From JADKIH01 sp049363815 (lineage in GTDB: Bacteria; Bacteroidota; Bacteroidia; AKYH767-A; 2013-40CM-41-45), in the NCBI GenBank assembly GCA_049363815.1, contig JBMQEM010000163.1, positions 1 through 64,000 on the forward strand: 64,000 nucleotides of DNA, given 5' to 3'. The position numbers were made by a program, and so were the translations under genes. This document shows positions 35,969-45,585 of this stretch, piece after piece (position 1 is the first letter of the stretch; each line of letters begins with the position of its first letter). The notes under the pieces were generated by a model. The model made no database searches. It saw only the letters and a program-made list of their open reading frames with translations, and was not told the origin of the DNA.

Positions 35969-38581
35969 ATGAATCAAAATAATTTCACCATCAAATCACA
36001 GGAAGCTGTTCAAGCTGCCCAACAACTTGCCGAAACCAATTCTCAGCAAGCACTTGAGCCGTCTCATCTTTTGAAAGGAATTTTTTCCGTCGACGAGAAT
36101 GTACTTCCTTTTATCTTGAAAAAATGTAATGTCAATATCGACAAACTCAGGGATGAGAATGATAAACTAATTGATTCACTACCCAAGGTAGAAGGTGGTC
36201 GGATCTATCTATCGGATGATCTTAACAAGATCTTCCAGAAGGCCGGTGCAAATGCAAAAGAACTCGGCGATGATTTTATCTCCCTTGAACATTTGTTTCT
36301 TGGCATGATTGCAGGAAAGGATAAAGCTTCGTCTCTTTTGAAAAGTTCAGGTCTTAATGAAAAGGATGTTAAAGCTGCTATAAAAGAACTGAGAAAAGGA
36401 AGCAAGGTAACGAGTGCAAGCGCTGAAGAGACTTATAATTCCCTGAATAAATATGCTAAGAACCTGAACGAACTTGCAAGAAATGGTAAACTGGATCCTG
36501 TTATCGGTCGTGATGAAGAGATCCGGAGAGTACTTCAGATCTTATCACGCCGCACCAAAAACAATCCAATTCTTATTGGGGAACCCGGTGTCGGTAAAAC
36601 AGCAATCGCAGAAGGATTAGCTCACAGGATCATTGATGGAGATGTACCGGAGAATCTGAAACAGAAACAGATCTTCTCTCTTGATATGGGTGCATTGATA
36701 GCAGGTGCAAAATACAAAGGTGAATTTGAAGAGAGGTTAAAATCCGTTGTAAAGGAAGTGATCTCTGCAGAAGGAGATATTGTTCTTTTCATTGATGAGA
36801 TCCATACATTGGTCGGAGCCGGTGGCGGTGAAGGTGCAATGGACGCTGCAAATATTCTTAAGCCTGCACTGGCGCGTGGAGAACTTCGTGCTATCGGTGC
36901 CACTACCCTTTCCGAATATCAAAAATATGTTGAGAAAGATAAAGCACTTGAGCGCAGATTTCAGAAAGTAATGGTTGAGGAACCAAGTACTGAAGATGCT
37001 ATCTCTATTCTCCGCGGATTAAAAGAGCGTTACGAAACCCACCACAAGGTGCGGATCAAAGATGAAGCAATCATTGCAGCGGTTGAATTGAGTGAGCGTT
37101 ACATTTCCGATCGATTTTTGCCGGATAAAGCAATTGACCTGGTCGATGAAGCTGCGGCTAAACTGCGGCTTGAAATTGATTCTGTACCTGAAGAACTTGA
37201 TGAAATGAACCGCAGGATCATGCAACTTGAAATCGAACGGGAAGCAATTAAGCGTGAAAAAGATGAGCGAAAACTAAAAGACCTCAATGAGGATATTGCA
37301 AATCTGAATGAAGAGCGAAATCAACTCAAAGCTAAGTGGGAATCTGAAAAGCAGATCGTTCAGGGAATTCAATCGTCAAAGGAAAGAATTGAAGCCCTTA
37401 AACTAGAGGCTGAACAGGCAGAACGCTCCGGTGATTATGGTCGTGTTGCAGAGATCCGCTATGGAAAGATCGGTGAGGTTGAAGGGAAACTCAAAGAACT
37501 GGAAGTGCAGCTTGCATCGATCCAGAATGAAAAAGCTCTCATAAAAGAAGAAGTCGATTCAGAAGATATTGCTGAAGTTGTTTCGCGCTGGACCGGAATA
37601 CCAGTGAACAGGATGTTACAGAGCGAAAGGGAAAAGTTACTTCACCTTGAAGAGGAATTACACAAAAGAGTGATCGGTCAAGAGGAAGCCATTTCTGCTT
37701 TAAGCGATGCTGTAAGAAGAAGTCGCGCAGGATTACAGGATGCAAAGAAACCAATCGGTTCATTTATATTTTTAGGTACAACAGGTGTAGGTAAAACCGA
37801 ACTTGCAAAAGCCTTAGCAGAATTCTTATTCAATGATGAAAATTCTATGACGAGGATCGATATGAGTGAATATCAGGAAAGGCATACTGTTTCCAGACTT
37901 ATTGGTGCACCTCCGGGATATGTCGGTTATGATGAAGGCGGTCAACTTACAGAAGCTGTCAGACGTCGTCCCTACTCTGTAATACTATTGGATGAAATAG
38001 AAAAAGCCCATCCCGATGTTTTTAATATCTTATTGCAGGTACTGGATGATGGAAGGCTTACAGATAATAAGGGCCGAACTGCAAGTTTTAAGAACACGAT
38101 CATTATCATGACTTCAAATATCGGTTCTCATCTGATTCAGGAAAGTTTTGAAGACATCAATAATTTTGATCAGGAAGAAATTGTAAGCAAGACAAAGTTG
38201 AAAGTTTTCGATCTGTTGAAGAAAACGATTCGTCCGGAATTCCTGAACAGGATCGATGAGATCATCATGTTCCAACCTTTGACCAGAGAAGAAGTTAAAC
38301 AGATCGTAAGGATTCAGTTCCGTTCTCTTCAGAATCTCTTACAGCAAAACGATATGCGGATCACTGCAAGTGAAGAAGCAATTGACTGGTTGTCGCAGTT
38401 GGGATTCGATCCTCAGTTTGGAGCACGTCCTCTGAAAAGAGTTATCCAGAAGAAAGTGTTGAATGAACTTTCCAAGCAGATTCTCGCCGGCAAAATTGCC
38501 AAAGATGCCGATATTGAATTAAGGCTTAATTCTAAGAATGAATTTGACTTTGTTAATACTCAAAAGTCAGTAGAAGTTTAA
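35969..38581 (+). CDS. clpB: Chaperone ClpB (Hsp100 disaggregase)
   Basis: Resolubilises protein aggregates with DnaK in the cytoplasm. It is 870 aa, full length: N domain with two Clp_N repeats (1-150), AAA1 with Walker A GEPGVGKT (about 204-211), the long coiled-coil middle domain characteristic of ClpB (about 400-525), and AAA2 with Walker A GTTGVGKT (near 604) and Walker B VILLDEIEK. No P-element IGF/L loop for ClpP is seen, which separates it from the ClpC at the left end. A GATCTTTG near 35885 is a weak promoter-like match; heat-shock control is likely from the family, not visible here. Confidence 0.97.
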   Translation: MNQNNFTIKSQEAVQAAQQLAETNSQQALEPSHLLKGIFSVDENVLPFILKKCNVNIDKLRDENDKLIDSLPKVEGGRIYLSDDLNKIFQKAGANAKELGDDFISLEHLFLGMIAGKDKASSLLKSSGLNEKDVKAAIKELRKGSKVTSASAEETYNSLNKYAKNLNELARNGKLDPVIGRDEEIRRVLQILSRRTKNNPILIGEPGVGKTAIAEGLAHRIIDGDVPENLKQKQIFSLDMGALIAGAKYKGEFEERLKSVVKEVISAEGDIVLFIDEIHTLVGAGGGEGAMDAANILKPALARGELRAIGATTLSEYQKYVEKDKALERRFQKVMVEEPSTEDAISILRGLKERYETHHKVRIKDEAIIAAVELSERYISDRFLPDKAIDLVDEAAAKLRLEIDSVPEELDEMNRRIMQLEIEREAIKREKDERKLKDLNEDIANLNEERNQLKAKWESEKQIVQGIQSSKERIEALKLEAEQAERSGDYGRVAEIRYGKIGEVEGKLKELEVQLASIQNEKALIKEEVDSEDIAEVVSRWTGIPVNRMLQSEREKLLHLEEELHKRVIGQEEAISALSDAVRRSRAGLQDAKKPIGSFIFLGTTGVGKTELAKALAEFLFNDENSMTRIDMSEYQERHTVSRLIGAPPGYVGYDEGGQLTEAVRRRPYSVILLDEIEKAHPDVFNILLQVLDDGRLTDNKGRTASFKNTIIIMTSNIGSHLIQESFEDINNFDQEEIVSKTKLKVFDLLKKTIRPEFLNRIDEIIMFQPLTREEVKQIVRIQFRSLQNLLQQNDMRITASEEAIDWLSQLGFDPQFGARPLKRVIQKKVLNELSKQILAGKIAKDADIELRLNSKNEFDFVNTQKSVEV

Positions 38582-38610
38582 TTCAAATACCAGATTAAAT
38601 AATTTAATTT

Positions 38611-38655
38611 AAGTCAAAAAACCGGTTTAAAGTTCCGGTTTTTTGACTTTTTTAG
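38611..38655 (+). terminator. Terminator of clpB
   Basis: A perfect 15-bp stem (38611-38625 with 38635-38649) is followed by T-rich sequence, 30 nt after the clpB stop. Confidence 0.88.
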
Positions 38656-38677
38656 CATTATATCCACTTTTCTATTG

Positions 38678-38685
38678 TATTTTTG
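38678..38685 (+). promoter_or_regulatory. -7 element of the dienelactone hydrolase gene
   Basis: TATTTTTG, 17 nt before the ATG at 38703; the consensus fit is good but no TTG lies at 17-23 bp. It supports the start at 38703 and not the upstream ATG at 38643, which would lie in the terminator. Confidence 0.45.
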
Positions 38686-38702
38686 TTTCAAGAAAAAACA
38701 CT

Positions 38703-39542
38703 ATGAAAAAATCAATTCTGTTACTGGCAATTCTATTGGGTTTTAATTTAGCCCATGGGCAATCATGTTGTAAAATGGGGTCAGACAAGTCTTTTGCGCA
38801 ACTTGCAATGAACGATCAGTTTGCTGCAGCACATTTAGACCCTCTTCCGTTTACAGGTGAAAAGGAAAAAGGGAAATTAATGCAGTTCCCTGCAAAAGAT
38901 AAAACAATGGCAAATGGATATTTTTTGCCTGCGGAAACGCCAACAAATAACTGGCTCTTTATTTTCCATGAATGGTGGGGATTAAATCCGTACATTAAAC
39001 AGGAAGCAGATAAATTCAAAAAAGAATTTGGTAATTGCAATATTCTTGCAATCGATCTTTATGATGGTGAAATTGCCACTGATGCAAAAAAAGCACAGGA
39101 ACTTTCATCAAGTTTAAAATCTGAAAGAGCTACCAGTATAATCGAAGGCGCCATTGCTTATGCCGGTGCAGAAGCTAAAATTGTATCACTTGGTTGGTGT
39201 TTAGGAGGCGGATGGTCATTGCAATCTGCAATGCTTGCTTCCGGTCAGGCAAATGGATGTGTCGTATATTATGGTATGCCTGAAACCGACGAGCAAAAAA
39301 TAACAAAATTTCCTTGTGACATCCTTGGTATTTATGGCAAGCATGATAAATTTATAACACAGGAAATGATCATTGCATTTGAAAGTAAATTAAAAGCTTC
39401 AGAGATTCCACACAATTTCAAATTTTATAATGCAGAACATGCCTTTGCTAACCCAAGTAATCCAAAGCATAATGTTGAAGCTACAAAAGATGCAAATGCA
39501 TTAACCATGGAATATCTTAGAACAAAATTCAATCAACAATAA
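38703..39542 (+). CDS. Exported dienelactone hydrolase family protein
   Basis: A 279-aa alpha/beta hydrolase. The ATG at 38703 starts a signal peptide (KKSILLLAILLGFNLAHG, cut before QS). The catalytic triad typical of the DLH family is visible: Cys in SLGWCLGGGWSLQS, Asp in GIYGKHDKFIT, His in YNAEHAFANPS. DLH enzymes cleave dienelactones and esters; the physiological substrate here is unknown. Export to the periplasm is unusual compared with the classical cytoplasmic enzyme but common in Bacteroidota. Confidence 0.87.
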   Translation: MKKSILLLAILLGFNLAHGQSCCKMGSDKSFAQLAMNDQFAAAHLDPLPFTGEKEKGKLMQFPAKDKTMANGYFLPAETPTNNWLFIFHEWWGLNPYIKQEADKFKKEFGNCNILAIDLYDGEIATDAKKAQELSSSLKSERATSIIEGAIAYAGAEAKIVSLGWCLGGGWSLQSAMLASGQANGCVVYYGMPETDEQKITKFPCDILGIYGKHDKFITQEMIIAFESKLKASEIPHNFKFYNAEHAFANPSNPKHNVEATKDANALTMEYLRTKFNQQ

Positions 39543-39593
39543 ATATATTCAAACGGAGATCAAAGTACCGTTAGTGAGCTGAACAGATATAAG

Positions 39594-40994
39594 ATGCGAA
39601 TCATAAAATTGATCTTATTACTATTAATTGGAAAGACAGTGTGGGCTCAACCGGCTTCATTTGTTATCTATCCCGGTTCGCCTACGCTCGTAAATCACGC
39701 GCATGGAGTATATCAGTCACAGTCCGGTTCAATATATCTTGCTGGATATGGCGAGGATATCAGCGGAGTTTTTTCGCTGATTTCCTTTACCAAATTTGAT
39801 GAATATGGATCCAGGATCTTTGTAAAATATATCGGAGATTCAACTCATCACTTTATGATGATGCGGATGCTGGTACTTGACAACAATAGTTTTATAATTG
39901 CCGGAAGTAAATATTTACCAGGAGGAAACTCCACCCCCTATGCAGTAAAAGTTGATTCAACCGGAACTATTTTGTGGGAGAAAACTGTTGCTACCAATTA
40001 CAATTCCTATTATACCGGTGTAAGTAAATTTTCAAACGGAAATCTGGTGTTTTCCGGGGCTGCTTCTGATTCGGTATATGGTGACCTGAATTTGATGGGT
40101 GTAATTACAGACAGTCAGGGAAATGATCTGCATCCTTTTTCATTTGGTGAACAGATCGTCAATGAAACTGCTGAAAATTGTGTCGTTTCAGATGATGGAA
40201 CCATCCTGGTCTGCGGTGACAGACTTATCAATACTTCAATTGTGAATCCATATGTAGCAGCCTTTGACAGCACCGGCAACTTTATCTGGGAATTGGGGAT
40301 TTCATCGCATAATAACAGTGGAAGTAAAAATCTTTACATTGACAGAAGTGGACATTTATTGGTTATCGGAGAAAGTGCTACCAGTACCAGTCCGCAATTT
40401 GATGTTCAACTGACCAAGATCAATATTGATTCAGCAGCAACATTATGGCAAAAATTAATTCCGGGAACCATAATGAGTGATGCAGGTTTTGCAATCAGTG
40501 AAACAATTGATGGCAATTATGCATTGGCTGGATATGGTCATGATTCAACGGTGAATGCAAAGAGAGTATTATTACTTATTACTGATACGAGCGGAAATGA
40601 ATTATCTAAAAAATATTTTGGCAATTCATCAATTAATATTGGGTATGATATTTCACCTTCTGTTTATGGTGGTTTTCTGATTGCCGGTGCAGATTTTGTT
40701 TCAGATCGGCAGATCATGGTCTATCAAAAGGAACTGGGGATAGATATTCCGGAACTAAGAAAGGAATACATTTCAATCTACCCCAATCCTGTTCTTTCCG
40801 GTTCATCAGTCAGTTTCAGTCTTCCTGTTAATACTATAAAAATCACAAGTATGCTGGGAAAAACTGTTTTCTTCATGGAGAAAAACAGCACTTTTTCATC
40901 TGCTGCACTTCCGGCTCTTAAAAAAGGTTTTTACTTCATTCAATTTAGTTCAGGAACAAAACACTACTTCTCTGCATTAACTATTTGTGAATGA
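39594..40994 (+). CDS. T9SS-sorted secreted protein with propeller-like repeats
   Basis: A 466-aa protein with a signal peptide (RIIKLILLLLIGKTVWAQ). The body has repeated 'FDxxGxxxxxKxxG...' and 'xxLVIGES' strands (YAVKVDSTGTILWEKTVAT, PYVAAFDSTGNFIWELGIS, VLLLITDTSGNELSKKYF) that resemble the SBBP-type repeats of the 980-aa protein at 25 kb, so it probably folds as a propeller. The C-terminal sorting domain carries SIYPNPVLSGSSVSFSLP. The stop overlaps the recQ start by four bases (ATGA), so the two are co-transcribed. Confidence 0.8.
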   Translation: MRIIKLILLLLIGKTVWAQPASFVIYPGSPTLVNHAHGVYQSQSGSIYLAGYGEDISGVFSLISFTKFDEYGSRIFVKYIGDSTHHFMMMRMLVLDNNSFIIAGSKYLPGGNSTPYAVKVDSTGTILWEKTVATNYNSYYTGVSKFSNGNLVFSGAASDSVYGDLNLMGVITDSQGNDLHPFSFGEQIVNETAENCVVSDDGTILVCGDRLINTSIVNPYVAAFDSTGNFIWELGISSHNNSGSKNLYIDRSGHLLVIGESATSTSPQFDVQLTKINIDSAATLWQKLIPGTIMSDAGFAISETIDGNYALAGYGHDSTVNAKRVLLLITDTSGNELSKKYFGNSSINIGYDISPSVYGGFLIAGADFVSDRQIMVYQKELGIDIPELRKEYISIYPNPVLSGSSVSFSLPVNTIKITSMLGKTVFFMEKNSTFSSAALPALKKGFYFIQFSSGTKHYFSALTICE

Positions 40995-42901
40995 AGAATA
41001 AGATTCAACAGATATTAAATCAATACTGGGGACACACTTCTTTCAGACCTTTACAGGAAGATATTATCTTTTCTATTTTGGAGGGACATGACACACTTGC
41101 TTTACTGCCAACCGGTGGTGGGAAGTCAATTTGTTTCCAGGTTCCTGCCCTTGCGAAGGACGGCGTTTGTATTGTGATCTCACCATTGATCGCTTTGATG
41201 AAAGATCAGGTGATGAATCTCAGAAATAAGGGGATACCTGCCGTTTCAATAGTTTCAGGAATGAGCAGAGATGAGATTGATATTGCCCTTGACAATTGTA
41301 TCTACGGTAAAGAAAAGTTTCTGTATGTATCTCCTGAGCGATTAACTTCTGAAATTTTTCTTGAAAGGTTAAAGCAAATGAATGTCAATTTACTTGCTAT
41401 TGACGAAGCGCATTGTATTTCGCAATGGGGATATGATTTCAGGCCTTCTTATTTACAGATCGCTTCGATCAGAGAGCATTTACCGGATGTACCGGTTCTT
41501 GCACTTACTGCAACAGCAACAAAAAACGTTGAGCAGGACATTCAGGAAAAACTTGGTTTCAAAAACCAGAATGTTTTTAAGAAAAGTTTTGAAAGGAAAA
41601 ACCTTGCGTATATCGTGCTCTATGAAGAAGATAAATTTGGAAGACTTCTTAAGATAGCCGGTTCACTGAAAGGAATTGGTGTGGTATATGTTCGCACTCG
41701 GAAACGAACAAAAGAAATCGCAGAATTTTTAAAACGTAATAAAATATCTGCAGAAGCCTATAATGCTGGAATGACAAGTGTGGAGCGGACAAAGGTTCAG
41801 GATAACTGGATGAAGGAAAAAACCAGGATAGTTGTTGCTACTAATGCCTTTGGTATGGGTATCGATAAAGGGAATGTCCGCTTCGTCGTTCATGTGGATT
41901 CTCCGGAAAGCCTGGAAGCATATTATCAGGAGGCAGGACGTGCAGGAAGAGATGAACAAAAAGCGTTTGGAATTTTACTCTTCAATAAGAGTGACCGTGA
42001 AGAACTGGAGCAACGTGTAGATCTTACTTTTCCGGATATTCAGAAGATACGAGCTGTTTATCAGGCGCTCGGAAATTACTATCAGTTACCGGTTGAATCA
42101 GGAAAAGGAGTTAGTTTTGATTTTGATCTGTATCATTTTTGTAACAACTATAATTTCAATATGTCTGAAACTTATAGTTGTTTAAAGATACTTGAATTGC
42201 AAGGTATGATCGCTTTGAATGATTCTGTTGCATTGCAGTCACGATTGCATTTTACGATCAGGGCAAATGATCTCTATGAATTCCAGGTCAAGAATCCGCG
42301 ATTTGATGTTTTTATAAAAGTGATTCTTCGTCTTTATGAAGGAGTGTTTGATGAATATATTTCGATCAATGAATCTGAAATTGCCTTACGTGCCACCATT
42401 TCAATTGAAGAAACAAGATCATTCTTGTTAAGCCTACATAAACTTCAGATCTTAAATTACATTCCGTTTACAGACAAACCACAATTGACTTTTACAGAAG
42501 CGCGCATTGACCAAAAGCAACTTCTGATCGATAAAGAAAACCTTATAGAACGTAAGAACAGATTTATTGAAAGGGCAAGATCCTTTCTTCACTATGCCGA
42601 AACAGAAAACCGTTGCAGAAGTCAGATGCTGGTAGCGTATTTCGGTGAGATAAACACAGAACGATGTGGAGTCTGTGATTACTGTCTGGAGAGAAACAAA
42701 GCCGGTGTTTCAGATCTGGAATTCAACGAAATTTCGATTCGCATTAAAAATCTCCTTAAAGAAAGTGAAATTGGTTTATCGGACCTGATCGTCCGGTTGC
42801 GGCCGGCAACAGAAGAGAACACACTTAAGGTTGTGGAATGGCTGGTTGATAATGAACAGATCTTTTATAAAGAAGGGGAAGTCCTGGGTGTCAAGCCCTA
42901 G
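40991..42901 (+). CDS. recQ: ATP-dependent DNA helicase RecQ
   Basis: A 3'-5' DNA helicase for recombination and repair; 636 aa. Walker A is LLPTGGGKSICFQVPA (about 39-54) and the DEAH box is LLAIDEAHCISQWGYDFRPS. Helicase C is VATNAFGMGIDKGNVRF. A winged-helix-like RQC region spans about 395-500. A zinc-binding cluster CRSQMLVAYF...CGVCDYC lies near 538-560, C-terminal to the winged helix. No HRDC domain is visible at the end. The ATG overlaps the stop of the T9SS protein by four bases. Confidence 0.95.
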   Translation: MKNKIQQILNQYWGHTSFRPLQEDIIFSILEGHDTLALLPTGGGKSICFQVPALAKDGVCIVISPLIALMKDQVMNLRNKGIPAVSIVSGMSRDEIDIALDNCIYGKEKFLYVSPERLTSEIFLERLKQMNVNLLAIDEAHCISQWGYDFRPSYLQIASIREHLPDVPVLALTATATKNVEQDIQEKLGFKNQNVFKKSFERKNLAYIVLYEEDKFGRLLKIAGSLKGIGVVYVRTRKRTKEIAEFLKRNKISAEAYNAGMTSVERTKVQDNWMKEKTRIVVATNAFGMGIDKGNVRFVVHVDSPESLEAYYQEAGRAGRDEQKAFGILLFNKSDREELEQRVDLTFPDIQKIRAVYQALGNYYQLPVESGKGVSFDFDLYHFCNNYNFNMSETYSCLKILELQGMIALNDSVALQSRLHFTIRANDLYEFQVKNPRFDVFIKVILRLYEGVFDEYISINESEIALRATISIEETRSFLLSLHKLQILNYIPFTDKPQLTFTEARIDQKQLLIDKENLIERKNRFIERARSFLHYAETENRCRSQMLVAYFGEINTERCGVCDYCLERNKAGVSDLEFNEISIRIKNLLKESEIGLSDLIVRLRPATEENTLKVVEWLVDNEQIFYKEGEVLGVKP

Positions 42902-42952
42902 ACTTCGTTGTTTTTTCCATATTTGACCCTTATTTCCAGAGCTAATTAATTG

Positions 42953-42960
42953 TACTTTTG
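42953..42960 (+). promoter_or_regulatory. -7 element very close to the start of the rRNA methyltransferase gene
   Basis: TACTTTTG, exact consensus, with only six bases before the ATG at 42967. If active, transcription would begin at or next to the start codon (leaderless mRNA). Confidence 0.5.
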
Positions 42961-42966
42961 GCGCAT

Positions 42967-44151
42967 ATGGAAAATTATGCGAAAGTGATATTGCATCCAA
43001 AAAAGGACCGGTCATTACGACTGTTTCATCCCTGGGTCTTTTCAGGAGCAATTGCGAAAGTTACCGGTGATCCGAAAGAAGGTGAAATTGTAGAGGTCTT
43101 TTCAAATGAAAATGAGTACCTGGCTACCGGGCACTTTCATGAAGGATCGATAAAGGTCAGAATATTCTCATTTGTAGTTACAGATTGCGGTGAAGAATTC
43201 TGGTATTCCAAATTCAAAAAAGCTTATGACAATCGTGACAGGCTTGGATTGATCGGCAATACCACAACAAATATTTACCGGCTTATACATGCTGAAGGCG
43301 ATGGTTTACCCGGCCTGATCATAGATATTTACGGCTCTGTTGCAGTAGTCCAAACTCATACTGTCGGAATGCATGAACAAAAACAACATTTTGTATCTGC
43401 TCTCAAGAAATTGTATGGAACTTCACTTGAAGCGATATACGATAAAAGTTCAGAGACAATGAGTAAGCAGAATGCAATGCAAATGGAAAATTCATTTCTG
43501 TTGGGGTCACAGTCGGAATCAGAAGTTTTTGAAAATGATATCAAATTTTACGTGAACTGGGTTGAAGGACAGAAAACAGGTTTCTTCATTGATCAGCGTG
43601 AGAACAGGCAGTTACTTTCGAAATATTCAAAAGGGAAAAAGATACTGAACACTTTTTCATATTCCGGTGGATTTTCAATGTACGCACTTGCAGGTGGGGC
43701 TTCTGAAGTTCATTCTGTTGATAGTTCTAAAAAAGCAGGAGAACTTGCATTAAGGAATGCAGAACTCAACAACGTTTCTAACCGCCATCAATTTCATACG
43801 ATGGACGCATTTGATTTTTTGAAAACGACAAAAGATCAGTTTGACATTGTTATACTTGATCCACCGGCATTTGCGAAACATCTATCATCTGTTGACAAAG
43901 CCATGATTGGTTACAGGAATCTGAATACTGAAGGTTTTTATAAAGTAAAACCGGGTGGATTACTTTTTACTTTTTCTTGTTCTCAAGTGATCGATAAAAC
44001 TCTTTTCAGAAAAATTGTTTTTCAGGCAGCTGCACAATCCAAGAGAAATGTCAGAATATTATATCAGCTTACTCAAGGACCAGATCATGCGATAAGTATT
44101 TATCACCCGGAGGGTGAGTATCTAAAAGGACTGGTATTGCAGGTTGATTGA
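42967..44151 (+). CDS. Class I SAM-dependent rRNA methyltransferase (RlmI-like)
   Basis: A 394-aa enzyme. The PUA domain is at residues 5-75 (VILHPKKDRSLRLFHPWVFS), then a central domain and a Rossmann-fold methyltransferase (about 195-390) with motif I NTFSYSGGFSMYALAGGASEV and catalytic-motif IV VILDPPAFAK. It resembles the RlmI/YccW m5C1962 methyltransferase of 23S rRNA, but specificity is not proven. The ATG at 42967 matches the conserved PUA start; an upstream in-frame TTG at 42958 is excluded by the promoter. MATE follows after 3 nt. Confidence 0.88.
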   Translation: MENYAKVILHPKKDRSLRLFHPWVFSGAIAKVTGDPKEGEIVEVFSNENEYLATGHFHEGSIKVRIFSFVVTDCGEEFWYSKFKKAYDNRDRLGLIGNTTTNIYRLIHAEGDGLPGLIIDIYGSVAVVQTHTVGMHEQKQHFVSALKKLYGTSLEAIYDKSSETMSKQNAMQMENSFLLGSQSESEVFENDIKFYVNWVEGQKTGFFIDQRENRQLLSKYSKGKKILNTFSYSGGFSMYALAGGASEVHSVDSSKKAGELALRNAELNNVSNRHQFHTMDAFDFLKTTKDQFDIVILDPPAFAKHLSSVDKAMIGYRNLNTEGFYKVKPGGLLFTFSCSQVIDKTLFRKIVFQAAAQSKRNVRILYQLTQGPDHAISIYHPEGEYLKGLVLQVD

Positions 44152-44154
44152 TCT

Positions 44155-45489
44155 ATGGCAATAGGAACCACTTATAAGGAGATCACAAAACTTGCTATGC
44201 CCGTAATTTTAGGGGCATTGTCGATGACCTTGATCAACATTACTGATACAGCTTTTCTTGGCCGTATCGGTGAGACCGAATTAGGAGCCTCTGCAGTTGG
44301 CGGAGTCCTGTATTTTGTCTTTGCCATGATCGGTACATCGATAGGTACAGGAACGCAGATCATTATTTCGAGGAGAAAAGGTGAAGGAAATAATCAGGCA
44401 ATCGGAAAAATTTTTGACCAAAGTTTAGGTATCCTTCTTCTAACCGGCTTTGTTTTATTTGCGATATTGAAGTGGATAGCCCCGCCTCTGCTTCCTTTGA
44501 TCCTGAATGAACCGGACCTGATAGAAGCAACAACAGAGTTTCTGGACTATCGCTCTTATGGGATATTTTTTGTGCTAATGGCTACAGCATTCCGTTCACT
44601 TTATGTTGGAATTGCAATTCCAAGGATCTATGGATTCTATTCCTTTCTGATGGCAGCAATAAATATTGTTTTAGGATATGGAATGATTTTCGGTAACCTT
44701 GGTTTTCCCAGATTAGGAATTGCAGGTGCTGGACTTGCTTCCTCAATTGCTGAATTACTTGCACTACTATTTATATGGTTGTATACTTTCTTAAAAAAGG
44801 ATCTTGTTCAATACCATCTGTTCAGATTTGCAAGTTTCAAAAAGGAACTGACAGGAAAAATATTTGAGCTCTCCTCTCCTATCATTGTACAAAATTTACT
44901 TTCCATGGGTGCATGGTTTGTGTTTTTTGTTTTTATTGAAAAGATCGGAAGTCATGAACTGGCAATTTCAAATATCGTCAGAGGTGCCTATATGATCAGC
45001 ATGACTCCCTTCTGGGGATTTTCTGTGGCTGCAAACAGTATGGTAAGTAATGTAATTGGACAAGGTAAAAAAGATGAGGTCTTAGGGCTGGTCAACAATA
45101 TTATCAAGCTGACGATGTTTGTTTCAGTTGCGATGATAGCAATTAACCTGCTGTTCCCTGTGCAGATTCTTTCAATATTCACAAACGACATTGATTTGAT
45201 CCGTGATTCAATGGCTTGTCTGCAGATCGTAGATATTGCATTGATCTTTTTTGGATTTGCTATAGTTTCTATCAATGCAGTAAGTGGTACCGGAGCAACA
45301 AAAATTGCCTTGTACATTGAGATTGCAGCCATTTTCATTTATATGCTCTATAGTTACCTGGCAACTTTCGTATTCAAAGGGTCCGTTGAAATTGTCTGGT
45401 TCTCAGAAGTTCTCTACTGGCTGTTTACAGGGGTGGTTTGTTACTGGTATATCCGGTCAGGTGTCTGGAAGAAATTGAAAAATATTTAG
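44155..45489 (+). CDS. MATE family efflux transporter
   Basis: A 444-aa inner-membrane Na+/H+-drug antiporter-like protein with about twelve helices in two MatE repeats (about 10-170 and 230-390). Features such as MTLINITDTAFLGRIGETEL near the N-terminus and ANSMVSNVIGQGKKDEV in the second repeat are typical. Substrate cannot be deduced. It begins 3 nt after the rRNA methyltransferase stop, so the two are co-transcribed. Confidence 0.92.
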   Translation: MAIGTTYKEITKLAMPVILGALSMTLINITDTAFLGRIGETELGASAVGGVLYFVFAMIGTSIGTGTQIIISRRKGEGNNQAIGKIFDQSLGILLLTGFVLFAILKWIAPPLLPLILNEPDLIEATTEFLDYRSYGIFFVLMATAFRSLYVGIAIPRIYGFYSFLMAAINIVLGYGMIFGNLGFPRLGIAGAGLASSIAELLALLFIWLYTFLKKDLVQYHLFRFASFKKELTGKIFELSSPIIVQNLLSMGAWFVFFVFIEKIGSHELAISNIVRGAYMISMTPFWGFSVAANSMVSNVIGQGKKDEVLGLVNNIIKLTMFVSVAMIAINLLFPVQILSIFTNDIDLIRDSMACLQIVDIALIFFGFAIVSINAVSGTGATKIALYIEIAAIFIYMLYSYLATFVFKGSVEIVWFSEVLYWLFTGVVCYWYIRSGVWKKLKNI

Positions 45490-45572
45490 GGAGAATAAAT
45501 TTCTCAAATTAAAATTCACAATCTGCCTGAATAACTATTGTTAATTTCCATTTCCCTTTGTTCAATCATAGC

Positions 45573-45580
45573 TATCTTTG
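45573..45580 (+). promoter_or_regulatory. -7 element directly before fmt
   Basis: TATCTTTG, exact consensus, ends five bases before the ATG at 45586. It suggests a leaderless fmt transcript. It also shows that the upstream in-frame start at 45538 would lie in the promoter and is unlikely. Confidence 0.5.
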
Positions 45581-45585
45581 CCGGT

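Noticed and set aside
36205..37763. Minus-strand open frames inside clpB
   Set aside because: Same reason; composition mirrors the clpB coding strand.
38643..38702. Upstream start for the dienelactone hydrolase
   Set aside because: It lies in the clpB terminator and would bury the signal peptide at 38703.
45538..45585. Upstream start for fmt adding MLISISLCSIIAIFAG
   Set aside because: It would place coding sequence over an exact -7 promoter element, and the conserved Fmt start is at 45586.
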